Shown: positions 50,145 through 59,651, numbered from the stretch's first letter. The stretch is 63,836 nt of DNA from an uncultured Synechococcaceae cyanobacterium (GCA_902570945.1 CACGAJ010000004.1:1-63836); one strand, 5' to 3'. Program-made: numbers and translations. The notes: generated from the letters alone by a model not told the origin.

Positions 50145-50843
50145 TTATTTTTCAGAAGCTAAATTTCTTAATTCTGCAAGGAAAGCATTCGGTCCCCTAC
50201 CCTGAAAATAAGAGAGTTTTTTTGAAGCCTCATATAAATCAAGTAATTCTCCATCTAATTCTTCTGCAGTATAATCTCTAATTCCTGCTATTACCTCAGC
50301 AAAACGTTCTCTACGGGCAGATTTATTGACAGCATAGGCTTCCATAACCTGAATTTTACATGACCTCCAAGCCTTATTCTGACAAAAATGCACTGAAAGA
50401 GCATCAGATAAAGCAGAAGCTTCTTCATCTTCTATATACCAGTCAAAAGATGAAGGTAGAGATTTTAATCCTGAAAATATCTCGAATAACTCCCCGGCCG
50501 ACAATGGATTACCAGAATCATTTTTTAGGGGTAATGCAGACTCTTCCAAAGATTTCCATAACTCTGGGTAATCACTTTCAAAACGATCCCTGATTTTTTC
50601 TATACCTTGATCAAGAATCGTATTAACTTGAGCTAATGCAAGAAAAACTTCAGGGCCTGGCGAAGATAACTTTCCATTCCTAAGATTAGAAATTTGCGAA
50701 TTATGAACTTTACCTAAATCAAGAACTTCAGAAAGTAATGGTAAAACTCTATGTGACCATCCATTTCTCTCATGCCAAAGGTGTATCAAATGAGCCATTG
50801 CTCTTCGACCTCTAGATAATTTATCGCGATATCCGAGACTCAC
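50145..50843 (-). CDS. Hypothetical protein with possible helix-turn-helix
   Basis: I do not recognise a named family for this 232-residue protein. The N-terminal 75 residues resemble an HTH: after a basic stretch GYRDKLSRGRRAMAHLIHLWH, the segment LGKVHNSQISNLRNGKLSSPGPEVFLALAQ looks like a lambda-repressor-type HTH. The middle contains acidic, tryptophan-bearing helices (SFDWYIEDEEASALSDAL). The C terminus has RRERFAEVIAGIRDYTAEELDGELLDLYEASKK. The start is GTG at 50843. It is divergent from desC with a 75-base gap, so it may control desC, itself or neither. A structural role is equally possible. Confidence 0.72.
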   Translation of the reverse strand: MSLGYRDKLSRGRRAMAHLIHLWHERNGWSHRVLPLLSEVLDLGKVHNSQISNLRNGKLSSPGPEVFLALAQVNTILDQGIEKIRDRFESDYPELWKSLEESALPLKNDSGNPLSAGELFEIFSGLKSLPSSFDWYIEDEEASALSDALSVHFCQNKAWRSCKIQVMEAYAVNKSARRERFAEVIAGIRDYTAEELDGELLDLYEASKKLSYFQGRGPNAFLAELRNLASEK

Positions 50844-50918
50844 AGATAATTAAACTTATCAATAGTATAGTATGATAATATTACATATCGGTAATTTTGA
50901 AAATAGTCTTTCAATATC

Positions 50919-51857
50919 ATGAATTCAGTAATTTTCCAAGAAACAGCAAAATTAAAAAAACCTGTTCCAGCTGAAAAAGTCATAGAGCTCTCAGAAAAAT
51001 TACTGGAACCTTCCAGCCATTCAAAAAAATATCCTCCAAGACTACATAAAACTTGGGGAACAATAGTTTTCATGGTTGTAATTCATATTCTTTCCCTTAT
51101 AGCTTTACAACCAAGGTTTTGGAGTCTCCCTGCAGTCACATCATTATTATTTTTTTACTGGGTAACTGCTTGTTTAGGAGTCACTCTTGGATATCACAGA
51201 TTGTTATCACACAGATCGTTCATTGTTCCAAGATGGTTAGAAAGATTTTTTGCTACCTGTGGAGCTATAAGTTGTCAGCATGGACCTATTGATTGGGTGG
51301 GTTTGCATAGGCATCACCACTCCTTTTCAGATACAGAAGTAGATCATCACAACAGTAAAAAAGGGTTTTGGTGGAGTCATATGGGTTGGATGTTTAAAGA
51401 CGTTGAAGCACTCAAAACTGTTCCAAAACTAAGTTCAGATTTGATTAAAGATCCATACTATAGATTTCTAAATAAATATTTTCTTTTATTCCAAATTCCT
51501 ATTGGACTTTCTTTATATGCCATAGGTCAAAAACTAGGAGTAGGAGGTTGGGCTCTAGTTCTCTGGGGCATACCATTAAGACTTGTTGTGGTTTATCACG
51601 TAACTTGGCTAGTAAACTCCGCAACACATTGTTGGGGTAAGGCTCCATTTGAAAGTGGTGATTCATCCAAAAACAATGCATGGGTTGCTGCATTAACATT
51701 TGGTGAAGGATGGCATAATAACCATCATGCGTTTCCTAATTCAGCAAAACAAGGATTATTTAAAGGTCAAATCGACATAACATGGGAACATATTAAGATT
51801 CTTGCGAAATTAGGTCTCGCAAAAAAAGTAAAGTTACCCTCTAGGTCTTATTATTAA
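50919..51857 (+). CDS. desC: Delta-9 acyl-lipid fatty-acid desaturase
   Basis: DesC introduces a cis double bond at C9 of lipid-bound fatty acids in plasma or thylakoid membranes. Three histidine clusters bind the di-iron centre: HRLLSH (residues 93-98), HRHHH (130-134), and HNNHH in [15 protein letters not shown] near residue 268. Membrane helices lie around residues 48-64, 70-92, 180-200 and 210-225. The 312-residue length is usual. It starts at an ATG. The upstream 75-base gap is shared with the divergent HTH-like gene, and contains the -10-like TATAGTATGATAAT. Confidence 0.96.
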   Translation: MNSVIFQETAKLKKPVPAEKVIELSEKLLEPSSHSKKYPPRLHKTWGTIVFMVVIHILSLIALQPRFWSLPAVTSLLFFYWVTACLGVTLGYHRLLSHRSFIVPRWLERFFATCGAISCQHGPIDWVGLHRHHHSFSDTEVDHHNSKKGFWWSHMGWMFKDVEALKTVPKLSSDLIKDPYYRFLNKYFLLFQIPIGLSLYAIGQKLGVGGWALVLWGIPLRLVVVYHVTWLVNSATHCWGKAPFESGDSSKNNAWVAALTFGEGWHNNHHAFPNSAKQGLFKGQIDITWEHIKILAKLGLAKKVKLPSRSYY

Positions 51858-51876
51858 ATATATTATAAATATTTTC

Positions 51877-52332
51877 ATGGCAAAAAGAGTACAAGTTGCA
51901 TTAACTGAATCAATAGCCTCACTAGGTAAAGAAGGCGATTTAGTTGAAGTATCACCTGGATATGCAAGAAATTTTCTATTACCTTTCGGCAAGGCAATGA
52001 ATGTAACGCCAGCTGTTCTTAAACAAATTGAAAGGAAAAAAGAAAAAGAAAAAATTGCTGCTGATAAATTAAAACAAGAAGCTTTAGATTTCCAAACTGC
52101 ATTATCAACAATAGGTAGATTCACCATAAAAAAACAGGTTGGAGAAGATGGTGTACTTTTTGGAACAGTGACCAATGGGGATGTTGCCGAAGCAATTGAA
52201 GCAGCAACCAAAAAAGAAATTGATAGAAGAAACATCACAGTGCCTGATATTCATAATTTAGGTTCCTTTACTGCAAAAATAAAATTACATCAAGAAGTAA
52301 ACGCAGAAGTAAATATTGAAGTAACAAGTTAA
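51877..52332 (+). CDS. rplI: 50S ribosomal protein L9
   Basis: L9 is an elongated 50S protein that binds 23S rRNA near the L1 stalk. The N-terminal domain has [36 protein letters not shown], which includes the family signature, and a long connecting helix rich in Lys and Glu (about 46-75). The C-terminal domain has [20 protein letters not shown] and VNVEVTS-type ending. 151 residues is standard. It lies 20 bases after desC and is followed by dnaB, a pairing common in bacteria. Confidence 0.97.
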   Translation: MAKRVQVALTESIASLGKEGDLVEVSPGYARNFLLPFGKAMNVTPAVLKQIERKKEKEKIAADKLKQEALDFQTALSTIGRFTIKKQVGEDGVLFGTVTNGDVAEAIEAATKKEIDRRNITVPDIHNLGSFTAKIKLHQEVNAEVNIEVTS

Positions 52333-52390
52333 TCAATTTGTTGCATTATTTTGAAAAGTAGCCAGAGTATATATCTAAGCAATTAAAGAT

Positions 52391-53773
52391 ATGGTTTCCG
52401 TACCTTTTCCAAATAATGGGCAAAATAAAAACTTTAAAAAAGATTTTACTAGTGAAAATGCTGGACTAGTCCCTCCCCAAAACATTCAGGCAGAGGAAGC
52501 TGTTCTTGGTGGCATTCTCCTTGATCCAGATGCGATCGGGAGGATTGCAGACTTAATTAAACCTGAAGCTTTTTATATAAATGCGCATAAAGAAATTTAT
52601 AAAACAGCAATAATGTTACATTCCCAGGGTAAACCCACTGATTTAACATCAATGAGTGCGTGGTTAGCAGATAATGGATCACTAGAAAAAATTGGAGGTA
52701 ACAACAAATTAGTAGAGCTAGTGGAGAATGTATCCTCTACAGCTTCCATAGAACAAGTTGCTAATTTAATTAACGACAAATTCATGAGAAGACAACTTAT
52801 CAGATCTGGGAATGAGGTTGTACAACTAGGTTTTGATCAGACTCAGGATACCAATGAAGTTTTAGATAAAGCAGAGCAAAAAATATTTGAAATAAGTCAA
52901 GAAAAGCCATCAAAAGGTCTAACTCAAGCAGCTGAAATCCTTACAAGTACTTTCAACGAAATAGAGTCAAGATCATTAGGTACTTCTGTAGCTGGAATTC
53001 CCGTGAATTTTTACGACCTGGATGCAATTACTCAAGGCTTTCAAAGAAGTGATTTGATAATTGTTGCTGGAAGACCCTCAATGGGAAAAACTTCCATAGT
53101 GCTTAATCTTGCTAAGAATGTTGCGCAATCTCAAGACTTACCTGTTTGCGTATTTAGCCTTGAAATGAGTAAAGAACAATTAACATATAGATTACTTTCT
53201 ATGGAAGTTGGGATCGAAAGCGGCAGGCTAAGAGCAGGAAGATTACAACAAGATGAATGGCCTTTACTTGGAGAAGGCATCAATTCATTAGGTCAATTAC
53301 CAATATTTATAGATGATAAACCTAACTTAAGTGTTTTAGAGATGAGATCTCTTTGCAGAAGATTAATAGCTGAACAAAAAAAAGAACTTGGATTAATCGT
53401 AATTGACTACCTCCAATTGATGGAAGGAACCACCCCTGATAATAGAGTGCAAGAACTGTCACGTATAACAAGAGGCCTTAAAAGCATGGCCAGAGAATTA
53501 AAAGTACCAGTAGTTGCATTATCTCAACTTAGTAGAGGAGTGGAATCTAGAACAAATAAAAGACCGATGTTAAGCGATCTAAGAGAATCAGGTTCTATTG
53601 AACAAGACGCAGATTTAGTATTAATGATTTACAGAGATGAATATTATAATAATGAGAGTGAAGATAAAGGGATAACAGAAATTATTGTCACTAAACATAG
53701 AAATGGACCTATAGGAACTGTTAAATTATTATTTGAACCTCAATTTACAAGATTTAGGAATTTAGCAAATTAA
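52391..53773 (+). CDS. dnaB: Replicative DNA helicase DnaB
   Basis: DnaB is the hexameric 5'-3' helicase at the fork. The N-terminal domain (about 25-130) begins PPQNIQAEEAVLGGILLDPDAI. The RecA-type core has the P-loop GRPSMGKT (about residues 227-234), Walker B LIVIDYLQLM, ELSRITRGLKSMARELKVPVVALSQLSR and the arginine-finger region DLRESGSIEQDADLVLMIYRDEYY. The 460 residues show no intein; some other cyanobacterial DnaB proteins have one at the P-loop or H motif. It starts at an ATG 58 bases after rplI. Confidence 0.98.
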   Translation: MVSVPFPNNGQNKNFKKDFTSENAGLVPPQNIQAEEAVLGGILLDPDAIGRIADLIKPEAFYINAHKEIYKTAIMLHSQGKPTDLTSMSAWLADNGSLEKIGGNNKLVELVENVSSTASIEQVANLINDKFMRRQLIRSGNEVVQLGFDQTQDTNEVLDKAEQKIFEISQEKPSKGLTQAAEILTSTFNEIESRSLGTSVAGIPVNFYDLDAITQGFQRSDLIIVAGRPSMGKTSIVLNLAKNVAQSQDLPVCVFSLEMSKEQLTYRLLSMEVGIESGRLRAGRLQQDEWPLLGEGINSLGQLPIFIDDKPNLSVLEMRSLCRRLIAEQKKELGLIVIDYLQLMEGTTPDNRVQELSRITRGLKSMARELKVPVVALSQLSRGVESRTNKRPMLSDLRESGSIEQDADLVLMIYRDEYYNNESEDKGITEIIVTKHRNGPIGTVKLLFEPQFTRFRNLAN

Positions 53774-53785
53774 ATCGATCCTAAA

Positions 53786-55774
53786 ATGCAAGATCATAAA
53801 TCAACAAATGAATCTTTTGACATAATCGTTATTGGAGGGGGACATGCAGGATGCGAAGCAGCTATAACAACAGCAAAATTAGGGTTTTCTACAGCCTTAT
53901 TTACAATCAATCTAGATAGGATTGCCTGGCAACCTTGTAATCCTGCAGTTGGCGGGCCAGCCAAAAGTCAGTTAGTGCATGAAGTTGATGCATTAGGAGG
54001 AATTATTGGAAAATTAGCTGATGAAACTGCAATACAAAAAAGAATATTGAATGCAAGTAGAGGACCAGCTGTATGGGCATTAAGAGCCCAAACAGATAAA
54101 AGAGAATACTCAAAAAGAATGATCGAAATACTACAAAATACTGATAATTTATCTTTGAAAGAAGCAATGATTACTGAACTGGATATTGCAAAAACAGAAA
54201 CAATTGGATTGAACTCAAAAAAAATCATTCAAAAAAAGATAAAGGGTGTAAAAACTTTCTTTGGAAGTTATTATTCAGCGAGATCAGTTATCATCACAGC
54301 CGGTACTTTTTTAGAAGGAAGAATATGGATAGGAAATAAATCAATGTCAGCTGGCAGATCTGGTGAACAAGCAGCACATGGTCTTACTGAAAACTTGCAC
54401 GAAATTGGCATAAAAACAGAACGTTTAAAAACAGGAACTCCAGCAAGAGTTGATAAAAAAAGTATCATTTTTGATGAATTAGATATTCAACCTAGTACAG
54501 CAGCTGATAAATATTTTTCGTTTGACCCAGATATCAAAAATAATATGCCTCAAGTTAGTTGTCATATAACAAGGACGACTTCTAAAACACATCAACTAAT
54601 TCGAGATAATTTACATTTAACTCCCATTTATGGTGGTTTCATTGATAGTAAAGGACCAAGATATTGTCCATCTATTGAAGATAAAATCGTTAAATTTGCT
54701 GATAAAGAATCTCATCAAATTTTCTTAGAACCAGAGGGAGTCAATACACCTGAAATATATGTTCAAGGATTTTCTACAGGTTTACCCGAAAATATTCAAT
54801 TAGAACTATTAAGGACCTTGCCTGGATTAAGTAAATGTAAAATGTTGCGGCCAGCATATGCTGTAGAGTATGAATATATACCTGCAACGCAGCTGCAAAC
54901 ATCACTCGAAACGAAAGAAGTTGAGTATTTATTTAGCGCCGGACAAATTAATGGAACTACTGGTTATGAAGAAGCCGCTGCACAGGGATTAGTTGCAGGA
55001 ATCAATGCGACAAGAAAACTAAAAAAAAGAGATCCAATAATCTTCACTAGGGAAAGCAGCTATATAGGAACAATGATTAATGATTTAATTACCAAAGATC
55101 TTAAAGAGCCATATAGAGTTCTGACCAGTAGGAGTGAATATAGGTTAACCCTTAGGGGAGATAATGCTGACAGAAGATTAACCCCATTAGGTTATCAAAT
55201 TGGGCTAATTGATGAGAAAAGATGGTTGACCTATCAAGAAAAAATGAAATTACTTGAGAAAGAAAAATTAAGATTAAAAAACACCCGTTTAAAAAATACC
55301 GACGAAATAGCGAAACAAATAGAATTAGACACAGGATCAAAAATTAAAGGCTCAACAACTTTGAAAGAACTCTTAAAAAGACCTAAATTTCATTATTCAG
55401 ATTTAATTAAATATGATTTAACTGAGAAAGATCTCGCTTCATCAATAAAAGAAGGTGTTGAAATAGATATTAAATACGAGGGTTATCTTAAAAGACAAAA
55501 AAACAATATTGAACAAATAAATCGTCAAAGCCGTAAATCATTGCCCCAAGAAATAAATTATGAAAGGATAGATACATTATCTTTAGAGGCTAGAGAAAAT
55601 TTGAATAAGATTAAGCCCAAAAATTTTGGTGATGCTTCAAAAATTCCTGGAGTCAGCAAAGCAGATTTAACTGCATTACTTGTTTGGCTAAAAATAAGAG
55701 AAATAAAGAAAGAAAAGACAAATATTGTTGCTGAAAAAAGTTATCATCTTAGAAGCAATCTTTCAGAGCACTGA
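53786..55774 (+). CDS. mnmG: tRNA uridine-5-carboxymethylaminomethyl modification enzyme MnmG
   Basis: MnmG (GidA), with MnmE, makes cmnm5U34 in wobble positions of several tRNAs. The FAD-binding [10 protein letters not shown] is at about residues 17-26, followed by [31 protein letters not shown]-type [37 protein letters not shown] and RGLREP-type [23 protein letters not shown] are family marks. The C-terminal helical domain ends with [13 protein letters not shown] and [17 protein letters not shown]. The 662-residue length is normal. It lies 12 bases after dnaB on the same strand. Confidence 0.97.
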   Translation: MQDHKSTNESFDIIVIGGGHAGCEAAITTAKLGFSTALFTINLDRIAWQPCNPAVGGPAKSQLVHEVDALGGIIGKLADETAIQKRILNASRGPAVWALRAQTDKREYSKRMIEILQNTDNLSLKEAMITELDIAKTETIGLNSKKIIQKKIKGVKTFFGSYYSARSVIITAGTFLEGRIWIGNKSMSAGRSGEQAAHGLTENLHEIGIKTERLKTGTPARVDKKSIIFDELDIQPSTAADKYFSFDPDIKNNMPQVSCHITRTTSKTHQLIRDNLHLTPIYGGFIDSKGPRYCPSIEDKIVKFADKESHQIFLEPEGVNTPEIYVQGFSTGLPENIQLELLRTLPGLSKCKMLRPAYAVEYEYIPATQLQTSLETKEVEYLFSAGQINGTTGYEEAAAQGLVAGINATRKLKKRDPIIFTRESSYIGTMINDLITKDLKEPYRVLTSRSEYRLTLRGDNADRRLTPLGYQIGLIDEKRWLTYQEKMKLLEKEKLRLKNTRLKNTDEIAKQIELDTGSKIKGSTTLKELLKRPKFHYSDLIKYDLTEKDLASSIKEGVEIDIKYEGYLKRQKNNIEQINRQSRKSLPQEINYERIDTLSLEARENLNKIKPKNFGDASKIPGVSKADLTALLVWLKIREIKKEKTNIVAEKSYHLRSNLSEH

Positions 55775-55833
55775 ATAATAAACTTTTTAACTCACCAAAG
55801 ATTTTATGGGAAGTCAAAGCATCTTCTTTTTTA

Positions 55834-56376
55834 GTGAAAAATACACTACCAAAAATATCTGGTCCTTGGAAATTAATGCTGCTTGGGGATGGCAGTCCAA
55901 CTAGACATCTACAACTTTTAACTAACCATGAAACAAAAATTAAATTAATTGCAATGCAATTAGATCCTCTATCAATTAAAGAAGGTCCTAAAGAATTGAA
56001 TCAGTTAAATAGCCCTTTAATTAGAAGACAAGTATGGATCACAAACAATAATCAAAACCTAGCATGGGCCGAAAGTTGGTGGAATGCTGAACAAGTGAGT
56101 GAAAATTTAAAAGCCAAAGAAGAACCAATTTGGAAGAATTTAACACAAGACAGATCAGAATTATTTAGGGAAGTTGATTGTATTTCTCTGGTTAATTCAA
56201 AATGGTTAGAAGATCAATTTTGTTTTCACGGTCCATTCTGGTCAAGAAATTATAGATTTTTTCGAAACAAAAAACCCTTAACAATTATAAGAGAAGTCTT
56301 TAATCCACATTTAGAAACATTACTAGGATCTTCAGGAATTAACAAATTTAAAAAACTATACTCTTCTTCTTCTTGA
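55834..56376 (+). CDS. Chorismate lyase-like protein (Ycf21 type)
   Basis: This 180-residue protein resembles the Ycf21/Sll1797 group, related to bacterial chorismate lyase UbiC, which yields 4-hydroxybenzoate, a head-group precursor for plastoquinone in cyanobacteria. The match is by pattern: LMLLGDGSPTRHLQLLT, IRRQVWITNNNQNLAWAESWW, and FHGPFWSRNYRFFRNKKPLTIIREVF near the C terminus, with conserved arginine and glutamate (RE) positions. The only reasonable start is GTG at 55834. Its last 21 bases overlap the convergent unknown gene. Confidence in the family is moderate to good, and in the activity, moderate. Confidence 0.8.
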   Translation: MKNTLPKISGPWKLMLLGDGSPTRHLQLLTNHETKIKLIAMQLDPLSIKEGPKELNQLNSPLIRRQVWITNNNQNLAWAESWWNAEQVSENLKAKEEPIWKNLTQDRSELFREVDCISLVNSKWLEDQFCFHGPFWSRNYRFFRNKKPLTIIREVFNPHLETLLGSSGINKFKKLYSSSS

Positions 56377-56925
56377 TCTAGGTAAATTTCTTGATTTTGA
56401 TTGACCTCTTTGGATTAATTGATCTCTTGTCTTATCACTCTCTTTTTCTGAAGATCTTTGCCATCTTTGAACTGTGAAATCCATTTCATCTGGCCAATCT
56501 TCATCTTTATTTTCTTTACCATAAGGTAGTTTTTTTTGCTCAGTAATTTGTGAATTTTTTGATTGTCTCAATGATATTGCCTCTAAAGGTCTCTTTAAAT
56601 GTGGCTTATTAGATTTAACAATATTTGATTCTCTAGAATATGCCTTAATTTCACTGTTATCAGCATAATAATAATCATCATCATCATACCAATCATCATT
56701 ATCTTCATCGAAAAATAAATCCACTTTTTCAGATACCCATCTTCCTACTTTTTTAACACTCTTACTTGTTATTCCTTGAAAATCTGAGTTCCTTCTTTTA
56801 CCTGGCCTAGCACCAGATACTCCATCAACGAATTGTCTTCCCGTTTCAAAAATTTTATCAACTTGTTTATCAACAATATTTCTATCAAAACTATTTTTAA
56901 GATTTCTAATTCTCCTTGAATTCAT
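56356..56925 (-). CDS. Highly charged hypothetical protein
   Basis: This 189-residue protein begins RRIRNLKNSFDRNIVDKQVDK, has a short amphipathic segment VGRWVSEKVDLFFDEDN, then an acidic-tyrosine block DDWYDDDDYYYADN (about residues 77-90). The rest is charged and low in hydrophobic residues, ending in RSRRRRV. No membrane helix, signal peptide or enzyme motif is visible. Similar sequences are annotated as conserved hypothetical proteins in marine cyanobacteria, as far as I recall. It overlaps the chorismate-lyase-like gene by 21 bases and is codirectional with the SprT-like gene. It is probably largely disordered and may bind nucleic acid through its arginines. Confidence 0.7.
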   Translation of the reverse strand: MNSRRIRNLKNSFDRNIVDKQVDKIFETGRQFVDGVSGARPGKRRNSDFQGITSKSVKKVGRWVSEKVDLFFDEDNDDWYDDDDYYYADNSEIKAYSRESNIVKSNKPHLKRPLEAISLRQSKNSQITEQKKLPYGKENKDEDWPDEMDFTVQRWQRSSEKESDKTRDQLIQRGQSKSRNLPRSRRRRV

Positions 56926-57008
56926 AAACTATAATGCTTTTTAAGATATAAATTACATTAAAAAAATAAATAATTCCAAATATAGAAACAAAAACACATC
57001 TTATATTT

Positions 57009-57536
57009 TTAATCAAACAAAATTAAACAGTTCTTACTCCATGATCCATTAAATAAATTTACACAACATTTTTTACAGGCAATATTCTTTATCCTTTTCC
57101 TATAGAAAAATTTATCACCACAATTTTGACAAGTTCCTATATATTTTAATTCTCTCCTTTCAATAGGAAATGAGTGCCTTACAGAAATTGCAAAATTCGT
57201 CTCTTTCTCGTTAATTTCATTCATCTTTGCTAAGAAATTTGGGCCATGTATCTCATTTTTTTTTAATATCCTATCTACCCATGCATGAATCATTTCATGA
57301 CATAAAGTACTGTTTATTTCACTTGTAGATAATTTACTCAAAATAGGTTTCGATAAGATAATTTCAGAATCTATAAGACCATTAATTCGTTTTCTTTTAT
57401 AAAAACCAGCAGTAGTTTTTAATCTATTATCACTCCATCTAACTTTTACTAAAGGTTGATTATTAACAGTTAAAGAATTTTCAAAATATTGGACATTAAA
57501 TCTATGAAATAAGGGTAAAAGAGGAATTACAGGCAT
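57009..57536 (-). CDS. SprT-like zinc metalloprotease-type protein
   Basis: The 175-residue protein has an SprT-like fold. The HExxH zinc motif is HEMIH at residues 80-84, and HGPNF at 97-101 supplies a third ligand. The C-terminal zinc ribbon uses CQNC at 136-139 and CKKC at 154-157. Human SPRTN, with the same core, cleaves DNA-protein crosslinks. Bacterial SprT proteins are poorly understood. A DNA-repair role is therefore possible and inferred. It begins at an ATG and is divergent from the NTF2-like gene across an 85-base gap. Confidence 0.87.
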   Translation of the reverse strand: MPVIPLLPLFHRFNVQYFENSLTVNNQPLVKVRWSDNRLKTTAGFYKRKRINGLIDSEIILSKPILSKLSTSEINSTLCHEMIHAWVDRILKKNEIHGPNFLAKMNEINEKETNFAISVRHSFPIERRELKYIGTCQNCGDKFFYRKRIKNIACKKCCVNLFNGSWSKNCLILFD

Positions 57537-57621
57537 TATGGATTAAAATTAATATTATTTTGACAAAAAAAGCCATCAAAAACGATTTCTTTTCTTAAAG
57601 TAATAAAAAAACTAAATCAAC

Positions 57622-58041
57622 ATGGATGCATCACTAGTTAAAGATATCGGAATTAAAGCATTATTAGTTGGCGGAGCAGCACTAGTTTCTTTTTGGACTT
57701 TTAATGCAATCAAATTAGTTATAAGCGCCAGAGGAATTAATCCATTAGTAAGAAAGTTTTTTGATCAAATAGCTGCTGGCAGAATTGATGCAGCATATGG
57801 TTTGACTACAAAAACTTATAAAACCCATGTTAAACGCCAAGACTTTCTTAAATTTTTAGCTAGTTTAAACCTCAATAAATATAGAAATTTAAAATCAGGA
57901 AGACCTAGAGTCCAAGAAGATCAAATCATAATAACTTTGAATTTAAAATCTGAAGACAAACAAGATGAGCTCCCATTAGATTTTACTTTCGCAAAAACTG
58001 ACAATGATTGGAAAATAGACAGAATAGCTAAAGTTAATTAA
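57622..58041 (+). CDS. Membrane-anchored NTF2-like protein, function unknown
   Basis: This 139-residue protein has one N-terminal membrane segment (about residues 11-33, IKALLVGGAALVSFWTFNAIKLV), followed by a helical then beta-rich domain. LVRKFFDQIAAGRIDAAYGLTTKTYKTHVKRQDFLKFLASL and the strands IITLNLKSED and LDFTFAKTDNDWKIDRI match the DUF4864 or DUF4878 type of small NTF2-like domains. No active site is evident. It lies nine bases before the ligase gene and is presumably co-transcribed with it, but that need not mean joint function. It starts at an ATG. Confidence 0.78.
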   Translation: MDASLVKDIGIKALLVGGAALVSFWTFNAIKLVISARGINPLVRKFFDQIAAGRIDAAYGLTTKTYKTHVKRQDFLKFLASLNLNKYRNLKSGRPRVQEDQIIITLNLKSEDKQDELPLDFTFAKTDNDWKIDRIAKVN

Positions 58042-58050
58042 TAATTTCTT

Positions 58051-59379
58051 GTGAGGCAAAAAGATTTGTTTAAAGAAGAAATAATACGTAAATTAGAATT
58101 ACACCCAAGTAGATTAGATAAAGAAAAAATCATTTCAGAAGTAATGAAAGAGGGTCTAGATGATTTTTTTGAGGGTATCCGTATGGCACTTGATCCATTG
58201 GTAACTTTTGGTGTAAAAATTGTTCCTGAGAAAGAGACTGAAAAAAGTCAAAATTTTTTATGGGAAGATTTTAGAAAATTAGCTAATAAGCTTATTCAAA
58301 GAGAACTTACTGGTCACGCTGCTCGGGATGCAATTCTTACGGCTATGGAATCTGCAACAAAAGAAGAGTGGAATGGATTTTATAGACGAGTTTTAATTAA
58401 AGATCTTAGATGTGGTGTATCTGAAAAAACAATCAACAAGATAGCAAAGAAATTTCCCAAATATGCTATTCCTATTTTTTCTTGTCCTTTAGCTCATGAC
58501 AGTGCAAATCATGAAAAAAAAATGATAGGAAACAAGCAAATTGAAATCAAATTAGATGGTGTACGCGTCTTAACAATTATTAGAAAAAATAAAGTAGAAA
58601 TGTTTTCTCGTAATGGGAAACAATTCCATAATTTTGGTCATATTATCTCAGAAATAGAAAAAGTCTTAAAAGAAGACCCAACACCTTATGACTTAGTACT
58701 GGATGGTGAAGTAATGAGCGCTAACTTTCAAGATTTAATGAAACAAGTACATAGAAAAGATGGCAAACAAACCAAAGACGCAATTCTCCACCTATTTGAC
58801 TTATGTCCCCTTGAAAACTTTCAAAAAGGAAGATGGAACACTAGTCAAACAAAAAGAAGTTTATTAGTAAAAGAATGGGTAGCAAAACATTCTATGCTTC
58901 TAAAACATATAAAAACACTTGAATGGGAAAATGTAGATCTTGACACTATTGAGGGACAGAAAAGATTTGTTGAGCTGAATAAATCTGCTGTGGAAGGTGG
59001 ATATGAAGGAGTAATGATTAAAGATCCTGATGCTATGTATGAATGCAAAAGAACACACAGTTGGCTAAAAGCAAAACCTTTTATTGAAGTCACTTTGAAA
59101 GTTGTATCGGTTGAGGAAGGTACTGGTCGCAATAAAGGTAGACTGGGAGCAATCCTGGTAGAAGGAAATGATGATGGGTATGAATACAGTCTTAGTTGCG
59201 GCAGCGGATTTAGTGATATCCAACGTGAAGAATATTGGTCAAAACGTAATCATCTTGTTGGTCAACTTGTAGAAATCAGAGCTGATGCTAAAACCAAATC
59301 AAAGGATGCAGTGGCTTATAGTCTTAGGTTTCCTAGATTCAAATGCTTTAGAGGATTTAAAGCTGGAGAAAAAATTTAA
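58051..59379 (+). CDS. ATP-dependent DNA ligase, phage-like
   Basis: This 442-residue protein is an ATP-dependent DNA ligase and not the NAD-dependent LigA of bacteria. The adenylated lysine is K167 in EIKLDGVRV, with motif III DLVLDGEV (214-221), motif IV GGYEGVMIKD, and motif V SWLKAKP, followed by an OB-fold (VTLKVVSVEEGTGRNKGRLGAI). An N-terminal helical part has RELTGHAARDAI and RRVLIKDLRCGVSEKTINKI, which resemble T4 DNA ligase (KLTGNAAIEEL, RRVMMRDLEVGASV). The start is GTG at 58051. A phage origin is inferred from that resemblance. It seems complete and intact. Confidence 0.92.
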   Translation: MRQKDLFKEEIIRKLELHPSRLDKEKIISEVMKEGLDDFFEGIRMALDPLVTFGVKIVPEKETEKSQNFLWEDFRKLANKLIQRELTGHAARDAILTAMESATKEEWNGFYRRVLIKDLRCGVSEKTINKIAKKFPKYAIPIFSCPLAHDSANHEKKMIGNKQIEIKLDGVRVLTIIRKNKVEMFSRNGKQFHNFGHIISEIEKVLKEDPTPYDLVLDGEVMSANFQDLMKQVHRKDGKQTKDAILHLFDLCPLENFQKGRWNTSQTKRSLLVKEWVAKHSMLLKHIKTLEWENVDLDTIEGQKRFVELNKSAVEGGYEGVMIKDPDAMYECKRTHSWLKAKPFIEVTLKVVSVEEGTGRNKGRLGAILVEGNDDGYEYSLSCGSGFSDIQREEYWSKRNHLVGQLVEIRADAKTKSKDAVAYSLRFPRFKCFRGFKAGEKI

Positions 59380-59494
59380 ATTTTAAGAAATAGTATTCAA
59401 CAAAGTAGTCAATTAAAAATGTGGTTTTAAATGAAAAAATTAAAATCTTAGCTATAAAATATAAGAATAATTATCAGAACTTTTTGCGAGACTT

Positions 59495-59647
59495 ATGACA
59501 AAGAAAAAAGTTTTCAACTACATAAAAACACCATGTGGACAAGCAAAATATATCGAATTAGAGGCCAACAAAACTTTACTAGGTAGATTTAGGCTTTTAT
59601 GGTTTATGTTAATTGCATCTATAAGAGATTGGAATATTAAAGATTAA
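59495..59647 (+). CDS. Small 50-residue protein
   Basis: An ATG at 59495 begins a 50-codon frame with lysine- and aromatic-rich ends. It reads MTKKKVFNYIKTPCGQAKYIE and ends RLLWFMLIASIRDWNIKD, with a possible short amphipathic or membrane helix (residues 33-43). A -10-like TATAAAAT is about 40 bases upstream. It is compact, ends four bases before the convergent TVP38 stop, and its amino-acid composition is protein-like. It is not a known family to me. Conservation in related strains would settle whether it is translated. Confidence 0.6.
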   Translation: MTKKKVFNYIKTPCGQAKYIELEANKTLLGRFRLLWFMLIASIRDWNIKD

Positions 59648-59651
59648 ATTC

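Noticed and set aside
52391-53773. Possible intein in DnaB (also in GyrB and DnaX)
   Set aside because: All three proteins run through their motifs without insertion and at normal lengths.
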